Shown here one piece after another: positions 7,026-10,662 of a DNA stretch of 10,662 nucleotides. Origin of the DNA: JBGPFS01 sp041483455 (lineage in GTDB: Bacteria > Chloroflexota > Limnocylindria > Limnocylindrales > CSP1-4); contig JBGPFS010000073.1 in the NCBI GenBank assembly GCA_041483455.1, forward strand, positions 1-10,662, in the 5' to 3' direction. The position numbers were made by a program, and so were the translations under genes. Under the pieces are notes generated by a model. It searched no databases and was not told where the DNA came from. It saw only the letters and a program-made list of their open reading frames with translations. Every line of letters starts with the position of its first letter. Within the stretch, counting starts at the first letter, position 1.

Positions 7026-7042
7026 CGGGAGCGCGGCTCCCG
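7026..7042. terminator. GC-rich hairpin between convergent genes, possible bidirectional terminator
   Basis: CGGGAGC (7026-7032) pairs perfectly with GCTCCCG (7036-7042) around a GCG loop, with a possible GGC/GCC extension past a two-base bulge. It lies 27 bp after the glcD stop and 57 bp from the stop of the minus-strand oxidoreductase. There is no T-run on either side, so termination strength is uncertain. Confidence 0.5.
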
Positions 7043-7099
7043 AGGCCGGATCGGCAGACTCCGCCCGCCCTCGAGCCCGCCGCCGAGCCCTCGCGCCGT

Positions 7100-8278
7100 C
7101 TAGCGCCAGATCGCCCCGTACGGGTGCTCGCCGACCAGCGGTCGGCCCGCCGCGAAGCGCCCGAGGCCGAACGGCCGGATGTCGACGGTCCGGGGTGCGC
7201 CGTCGAGGATCCACTCGCTCATCGCCAGCCCGACGGCCGGCGCGGTCTTGAACCCGGTGCCGGAGAATCCGCACTGGAGGAAGAAGCCGTCAGGTCCGTC
7301 ACCGCCGACCGGTCCCAGGATCGCCCGCTGGTCGGGACTCAGCCCGTCCTGCCCGGAATGGGCGCTTCGGAACGTGGCGTCCCGGAAGGCCGGGATCCTC
7401 CGGCAGATCCGCTCCGCGACCTTGGCCGGGAAGCCCGGCGCCGCCTCGTTCGTCGGTCGGTCGGGGTCGCCTCCCAGCTCGTTGTCGTCCTCGAGCCCGA
7501 TGAGGACCTGGCCGTGCCCTTCGGGGCGGAAGTACATGTCGTTGGTATCGTCGATGACCACGGGAAGCGCGCCCGTGATCGCCGCGGGCACCCCCAGGTA
7601 AGCGGTGTCGTGGCGCCAGATGGTGAGCGGAAGGTCGAGCCCGACCAGCCCGGCCACCCGCGCCGCCCAGCCGCCGGCCGCATCCACGACGATCGGCGAA
7701 TCGAACGGCCCGCGGTTCGTGTCGACTCCCGCCACCCGGCCACCGACCACCCGGATCCCCGTGACCTCGCAGCCGCCGATGAAGCGAGCCCCACCCTCAC
7801 GGGCAGCCCGCAGGAAGCCCGCGGTCGTGGCGGATGGATCGGCGTAGCCCGACTCGGGTTCGTGGGCCGCGAGCGTGTCGTCGTCCGCGAAGAGATCCGG
7901 CGCGATCCGCCGGATCTCGGCCGCCCCGACGACCGAGGTCGCGATCCCGAGCGCCCGCTGCGCGTCCACGTTCGCCCGGAGGGCCTCGCCGTGCTTCGGC
8001 CCGACGAGGAAGAGGAAGCCGGTCCGGGTGAAGCCGCAGTCGCCACCGACCCGCTCGGACCAGTCGCGGAACCAGCCGAACGATTCCCAGGCCAGGTGTG
8101 CCTCGACCGCCAGGTCGTAGTGCATCCGGACGAGCCCGCTCGAGCGGCCGGTCGCGCCGCTGGCGACGCTGGACCGCTCGAGCACGAGCGAACGGACGCC
8201 CCGTCGCGCGAGGTGGAAGGCGAGGCTGGCGCCCTGGACCCCGGCGCCGATGACGATGACGTCGGCGGTCTCGACCAT
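7100..8278 (-). CDS. FAD-dependent oxidoreductase, DAO family (sarcosine oxidase beta / DadA-like)
   Basis: 392 aa, the usual length for single-chain D-amino-acid-oxidase-family enzymes, which oxidise secondary or D-amino acids to imino acids with FAD. VIVIGAGVQGASLAFHLARR (8-27) is the Rossmann dinucleotide fold with GAGVQG at 11-16, followed by an acidic strand end LVLERS. GATGRSSGLVR is the next FAD contact typical of SoxB-like proteins. The C-terminus has GFSGTGFKTAPAVG, the second FAD-binding signature. No second subunit (alpha, gamma, delta) is adjacent, so it is probably a stand-alone enzyme; the substrate is not evident. ATG 8278 is preceded by GAGGAGG (8296-8290), about 11 nt away. 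It faces the membrane-protein gene across a 139-bp divergent spacer. Confidence 0.9.
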   Translation of the reverse strand: MVETADVIVIGAGVQGASLAFHLARRGVRSLVLERSSVASGATGRSSGLVRMHYDLAVEAHLAWESFGWFRDWSERVGGDCGFTRTGFLFLVGPKHGEALRANVDAQRALGIATSVVGAAEIRRIAPDLFADDDTLAAHEPESGYADPSATTAGFLRAAREGGARFIGGCEVTGIRVVGGRVAGVDTNRGPFDSPIVVDAAGGWAARVAGLVGLDLPLTIWRHDTAYLGVPAAITGALPVVIDDTNDMYFRPEGHGQVLIGLEDDNELGGDPDRPTNEAAPGFPAKVAERICRRIPAFRDATFRSAHSGQDGLSPDQRAILGPVGGDGPDGFFLQCGFSGTGFKTAPAVGLAMSEWILDGAPRTVDIRPFGLGRFAAGRPLVGEHPYGAIWR

Positions 8279-8320
8279 GGCAGAAACGACCTCCTCGGAC
8301 GCCGATGGACGCGGGCTGAC

Positions 8321-8326
8321 AGCGTA
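8321..8326 (-). promoter_or_regulatory. Putative -10 element of the FAD oxidoreductase gene
   Basis: TACGCT on the minus strand (preceded by GGT), 42 nt before the ATG at 8278, leaving room for a leader that carries the GAGGAGG ribosome binding site. No good -35 is visible. Contrast this leadered layout with the leaderless layouts elsewhere in the window. Confidence 0.3.
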
Positions 8327-8385
8327 ACCGACGCCCGGTGGGGTCCGTCGGGATCCGCCGGTCGGCTCTTGTGCCGGGTTTCGAG

Positions 8386-8397
8386 AGCGTGCACGCT
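8386..8397. promoter_or_regulatory. 12-bp perfect palindrome upstream of the membrane protein gene, candidate operator
   Basis: AGCGTGCACGCT reads the same on both strands and sits 20 bp before the ATG at 8418, just ahead of the Shine-Dalgarno. A TTGTGC at 8369-8374 could be a -35, with CACGCT at 8392-8397 as a poor -10, so the palindrome would overlap the core promoter. Binding of a dimeric regulator is a guess. Confidence 0.3.
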
Positions 8398-8404
8398 GTC
8401 ATCG

Positions 8405-8414
8405 AAGGAGGTGA
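8405..8414 (+). promoter_or_regulatory. Near-perfect Shine-Dalgarno of the membrane protein gene
   Basis: AAGGAGGTGA is complementary to the 16S rRNA 3' end along its whole length; GGAGG is 6 nt before ATG 8418. It is the strongest ribosome binding site in the window and fixes this start. Confidence 0.85.
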
Positions 8415-8417
8415 CCG

Positions 8418-8828
8418 ATGGCTCGATCGGCTGCTCCCCGGACCGAGACCGGCAGAGGATCGTCCGCCTGGCTCACGGTTAGCGCGGCGGTCCTCGCGCT
8501 CATGGGGGCGCTGACCCTCTTCTACGGTCCGATCTTCCCGCCGCCATATCTCGCCGACGTCGCCCTGGCCATCCCGATCCCGGGGTTCGCGCGCCTGCCG
8601 ATCTACTGGCTGATCGTCGGCAGTCTCGGCATCGTCGCCGCCGTGGGCGTGGCCCGTCGGCGCGACTGGGGCCGGATCCTCGGGATCGCCCTGTCGGGCT
8701 GGGGGCTCCTGACGCTCGCGGTCGTGTTCGTGAGGTCCGGCGGCTCCGACCCATTGTCGGCGGCGCTCGAGATCCTGATCGTCTTCGTCCTCTGGCGCTC
8801 CTGGCCGGCCGCAAGCGAGGGCTCCTGA
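8418..8828 (+). CDS. Small integral membrane protein with four predicted helices, unknown function
   Basis: 136 aa. After a polar, positively charged N-terminus (1-16) there are hydrophobic stretches at about 17-36 (WLTVSAAVLALMGALTLFYG), 62-79 (IYWLIVGSLGIVAAVGVA), 86-105 (RILGIALSGWGLLTLAVVFV) and 113-127 (LSAALEILIVFVLW). The ARRRDWGR loop between helices 2 and 3 is basic and is probably cytoplasmic. No catalytic or transport motif is recognisable; small four-helix proteins of this kind are common and mostly unnamed. The start is fixed by the strong Shine-Dalgarno. It appears monocistronic, with a hairpin directly after the stop. Real gene: confident. Function: none offered. Confidence 0.85.
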   Translation: MARSAAPRTETGRGSSAWLTVSAAVLALMGALTLFYGPIFPPPYLADVALAIPIPGFARLPIYWLIVGSLGIVAAVGVARRRDWGRILGIALSGWGLLTLAVVFVRSGGSDPLSAALEILIVFVLWRSWPAASEGS

Positions 8829-8859
8829 CCGCCGGACCAGCCGGGCGGGCCTCCGGCGG
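8829..8859 (+). terminator. Hairpin directly after the membrane protein gene, possible terminator
   Basis: CCGCCGGA (8829-8836), beginning on the base after the TGA, pairs perfectly with TCCGGCGG (8852-8859) around a 15-nt loop. No T-run follows, so it may act as a Rho-independent-like end or only as a 3'-stabilising structure. Confidence 0.5.
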
Positions 8860-8911
8860 GTGACGGTCACGCCGGGCCCGACCGGTGCCCCCGACGCATC
8901 GGTGGCCTCGG

Positions 8912-8917
8912 TATCCT
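8912..8917 (+). promoter_or_regulatory. Putative -10 element of the GNAT gene (leaderless layout)
   Basis: TATCCT followed by exactly 6 nt and then ATG 8924, the same spacing as at the synthetase gene. There is no Shine-Dalgarno between the box and the start. An inverted repeat GTGAC-G-GTCAC at 8860-8870 lies about 40 bp upstream. Confidence 0.45.
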
Positions 8918-8923
8918 CGGCGC

Positions 8924-9319
8924 ATGGATGTCGTGTACCACTGGCGCGGGGACTTCGCGAACGCCGAGCTCAACGCACTTCATGCCGAGGGATTCGGGCA
9001 TCCGCCGCTCGACGACGACTGGCGGGCCCAGGTGGAGCGCCATAGCCTCGGCTGGGTGTGCGCCCGAGACGGTCGTGAGCTTGTCGGATTCGTGAACGTG
9101 CCGTGGGACGGGGCGACCCACGCCTTCATCCTCGACGCCCTGGTGACCGGGCGGGTCCGCCGGCAGGGCATCGGAGCCCGGCTGATCTCTGTCGCGGTGG
9201 ACGAGGCTCGTGCCGCCGGGTGCGAGTGGCTGCACGTCGACTTCGACGACGACCTCCGGGCGTTCTACTTCGACGCATGCGGGTTCGTCCCCACCAACGC
9301 GGGCCTGATCGCGCTCTGA
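8924..9319 (+). CDS. GNAT family N-acetyltransferase
   Basis: 131 aa, at the short end for a single GNAT domain. It transfers an acetyl group from acetyl-CoA to an amine of unknown substrate. The acetyl-CoA pyrophosphate loop is RRQGIGARL (79-87), fitting the (Q/R)xxGx(G/A) rule and preceded by the strand FILDALVT (68-75). The closing AFYFDACGFVPT (113-124) is the usual C-terminal 'FY...GF' element. The N-terminal part (GWVCARDGRELVGFVNV) forms the expected early strands. Start ATG 8924 sits 6 nt after a TATCCT box; an in-frame ATG at 8885 would add 13 residues and lies upstream of that box. Codon use matches neighbours. No operon partner. Confidence 0.88.
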   Translation: MDVVYHWRGDFANAELNALHAEGFGHPPLDDDWRAQVERHSLGWVCARDGRELVGFVNVPWDGATHAFILDALVTGRVRRQGIGARLISVAVDEARAAGCEWLHVDFDDDLRAFYFDACGFVPTNAGLIAL

Positions 9320-9461
9320 CGCTCGGTCGGGAGCCGGACCAGAACCGGGTCGTGCGATCCGCGACAGACCCTGCTCGCCGCGAGCCCATGGGAGCGCTGC
9401 GGGCCGCCGGTCGAGGCGCGTCGCCAGCTCCCCCCGTCGGGCACGGTCGCTGCCATGCGTT

Positions 9462-9474
9462 CGTCACCGTGACG
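9462..9474. promoter_or_regulatory. Inverted repeat in the promoter of the molybdopterin oxidoreductase gene
   Basis: CGTCAC-C-GTGACG, a perfect 6-bp inverted repeat around one base. It ends 3 bp before the TACGGT -10-like box, so a bound dimer would cover the spacer of the promoter. A candidate repressor or activator site, inferred from position and symmetry. Confidence 0.4.
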
Positions 9475-9477
9475 GGG

Positions 9478-9483
9478 TACGGT
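9478..9483 (+). promoter_or_regulatory. Putative -10 element of the molybdopterin oxidoreductase gene (leaderless layout)
   Basis: TACGGT, 7 nt before ATG 9491, with no Shine-Dalgarno in between. It follows the same TANNNT-to-start spacing as the GNAT and synthetase genes. Confidence 0.4.
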
Positions 9484-9490
9484 GTCGCCG

Positions 9491-10662
9491 ATGACGGCCC
9501 GTCCACCCGCCTCCGAGACCGACGTCTCACGCCCCCACCGCCCGATCGCCGGGTGGGCGGCCGCGCTTGCCGGGGCCCTGGCCGCCGGGGTCGCCATCGC
9601 TGTCGCCGAGCTGCTCGCGGGCCTGGTCGCGGGCGCGCCGTCGCTCGTCATCGCGATCGGCTCGTTGGTCATCGCCCTCCAGCCGCCCGGCGCCAAGGAC
9701 TTCATCGTCAGCCTGTTCGGGACGAACGACAAGCTGGCCCTCAACGTGGCGATCGTGGTCGTCGCACTCGCGATCGCGGCCGGGGCCGGCGTGCTCGCGG
9801 GGCGACGCTTCCGCGATGGAGCGGCGGTCTTCGTGGCCTTCGGCCTGGTCGGGCTCTTCGGCGCCCTGCGCGACCCACTCGTCGTGCCCCCGCTCGCCTT
9901 CGTGAGCGCGATCCTGGCGGTGGCGGCCGGCCTCATCGCGCTCCGGGCGCTGCTCGCGACCCCGACGGCGCTCACGACCCGGGCGGCGCTCGCGACCCCG
10001 GCCGCGCTCGCGACCCCGGCCGCGCAGGCGCGGATGCCCGACTGGTCGCGCCGCCGGTTCCTCATCGCCTCGGCCGGGACGCTCGGCGGCGCCATCGTCG
10101 CCGGTGGCGTCGGCCGGACCCTGCTCGAAGGGCGCCCCGCGGAGGGCGTGCTGAGTACCTCTCGCCTGCCGGCGGCGTTCCGGTCGGTCCCGGAGCTCGC
10201 GGCCGACCAGTCGCTCTCGACCCCCGGGATCACGCCGCTCGTCGTCCCCGCGGATCGGTTCTACCGGATCGACACGGCGCTCCTCGTGCCGGCCGTGAAC
10301 GCGGAGACCTGGCACCTCGACGTCACGGGGATGGTCGACCACCCGCTCCGCTTCAGCTATGACGAGCTCCTCGCGATGCCGCTCTACGAGCAGTACGTGA
10401 CGATCGCCTGCGTCAGCAACCGGGTCGGCGACCACCTCGTCGGCAACGCCCTGTGGACCGGCGTCCGGCTCAAGGACGTGCTGGCCAGCGCCGGTGTCCA
10501 GGCCGGGGCGACCCAGATCGTCGGTCGTTCGGTCGACGGCTTCACGGCGGGCTTCCCGACCGCCTGGGCGACCGCGCCGGAGCGCGAGCCGATGATCGCC
10601 GTGGGGATGAACCGCGCGCCGCTCCCGGCCGACCACGGGTTCCCGGCCCGGCTCATCGTCCC
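9491..10662 (+). CDS. Membrane-anchored molybdopterin-dependent oxidoreductase (sulfite oxidase family), 3' end outside window
   Basis: The frame is open from ATG 9491 to the window end (390 codons). Residues 1-155 hold about four hydrophobic segments (roughly 20-48, 83-104, 111-126, 134-154). A repeat linker of LATPAA-like hexamers (155-178) follows. Then SRRRF (186-190) and a fifth hydrophobic stretch LIASAGTLGGAIVAGGVG resemble a twin-arginine signal placed internally. The catalytic domain begins near ITPLVVPADRFYRIDTAL; HLDVTGMVDHPLRFSYDELL leads to TIACVSNRVGDHLVGNALW, where Cys307 is the expected molybdenum ligand, then GVRLKDVL. This resembles actinobacterial membrane-bound members such as Rv0218. 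It should act on the outer face, substrate unknown. A 419-codon frame overlapping it from 9103 is Arg/Pro-rich noise. The C-terminal dimerisation part is cut off. Confidence 0.9.
   Translation, partial: MTARPPASETDVSRPHRPIAGWAAALAGALAAGVAIAVAELLAGLVAGAPSLVIAIGSLVIALQPPGAKDFIVSLFGTNDKLALNVAIVVVALAIAAGAGVLAGRRFRDGAAVFVAFGLVGLFGALRDPLVVPPLAFVSAILAVAAGLIALRALLATPTALTTRAALATPAALATPAAQARMPDWSRRRFLIASAGTLGGAIVAGGVGRTLLEGRPAEGVLSTSRLPAAFRSVPELAADQSLSTPGITPLVVPADRFYRIDTALLVPAVNAETWHLDVTGMVDHPLRFSYDELLAMPLYEQYVTIACVSNRVGDHLVGNALWTGVRLKDVLASAGVQAGATQIVGRSVDGFTAGFPTAWATAPEREPMIAVGMNRAPLPADHGFPARLIV
9953..10024 (+). repeat. 18-bp in-frame tandem repeat, four copies, in the oxidoreductase gene
   Basis: Units begin at 9953, 9971, 9989 and 10007; the last two are identical (CTCGCGACCCCGGCCGCG) and the first two are diverged. 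They encode LATPTA, LTTRAA, LATPAA and LATPAA, an Ala/Thr/Pro linker between the membrane part and the twin-arginine-like segment. The unit length and copy number equal those of the array in the kinase gene, though the sequences are unrelated. Confidence 0.85.

Noticed and set aside
5550..7274. 574-codon minus-strand frame antisense to glcD
   Set aside because: Arg/Asp/Gly-rich with no domain; glcD on the plus strand carries all family signatures.
6995..8482. 495-codon plus-strand frame antisense to the FAD oxidoreductase
   Set aside because: Low-complexity Arg/Asp/Pro composition; the minus-strand gene has intact FAD-binding motifs and a ribosome binding site.
9103..10362. 419-codon plus-strand frame overlapping the GNAT and molybdopterin genes
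   Set aside because: Almost entirely Arg/Gly/Ala/Pro. The true gene in another plus-strand frame is open from 9491 to the window end and has the Cys-containing molybdopterin signature.
9527..10636. 369-codon minus-strand frame antisense to the molybdopterin oxidoreductase
   Set aside because: Arg/Glu/Gly/Asp-rich noise without motifs, antisense to a gene with a recognisable domain.

Overview
The window is about 70% G+C or more with strong G/C bias at third codon positions, so both strands carry long spurious reading frames. The best clue to the host is the minus-strand trio of an MSMEG_4193-type histidine phosphatase, a DUF3090 protein and an SCO1664-type kinase. That trio is known mainly from Actinomycetota and Chloroflexota. 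I lean to an uncultivated high-GC Chloroflexota (Limnocylindria-like) or a deep actinobacterium; the sequence alone cannot decide.

Layout. 1-468 (+): C-terminal end of an FGGY carbohydrate kinase. 450-1037 (-): uncharacterised protein whose 3' end overlaps the kinase gene convergently. 1164-3303 (-): the trio, tightly packed in the order phosphatase, DUF3090, kinase. 3304-3490: divergent promoter region with a 12-bp tandem repeat. 3491-6998 (+): acetyl/acyl-CoA synthetase overlapping by 8 bp a GlcD-type FAD-linked 2-hydroxyacid dehydrogenase. 7100-8278 (-): sarcosine oxidase/DadA-type FAD oxidoreductase, convergent with glcD across a hairpin. 8418-8828 (+): four-helix membrane protein with a near-perfect Shine-Dalgarno. 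8924-9319 (+): GNAT acetyltransferase. 9491-10662 (+, runs off the end): membrane-anchored sulfite-oxidase-family molybdopterin oxidoreductase. No stretch over 300 bp lacks a gene.

How the genes may work together. The phosphatase/DUF3090/kinase trio looks like a phosphoryl-transfer module of unknown substrate. The synthetase/GlcD pair is translationally coupled and probably feeds organic-acid oxidation and CoA activation. The remaining genes are mostly single units with general metabolic roles.

Two cross-cutting patterns stand out. First, three short tandem arrays, each with four copies of a unit divisible by three (18, 12 and 18 bp), lie in the kinase gene, the divergent promoter region and the oxidoreductase gene. 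Second, several genes have a TANNNT -10-like element only 6-9 nt before the start codon and no Shine-Dalgarno, suggesting leaderless mRNAs, while other genes have clear ribosome binding sites.
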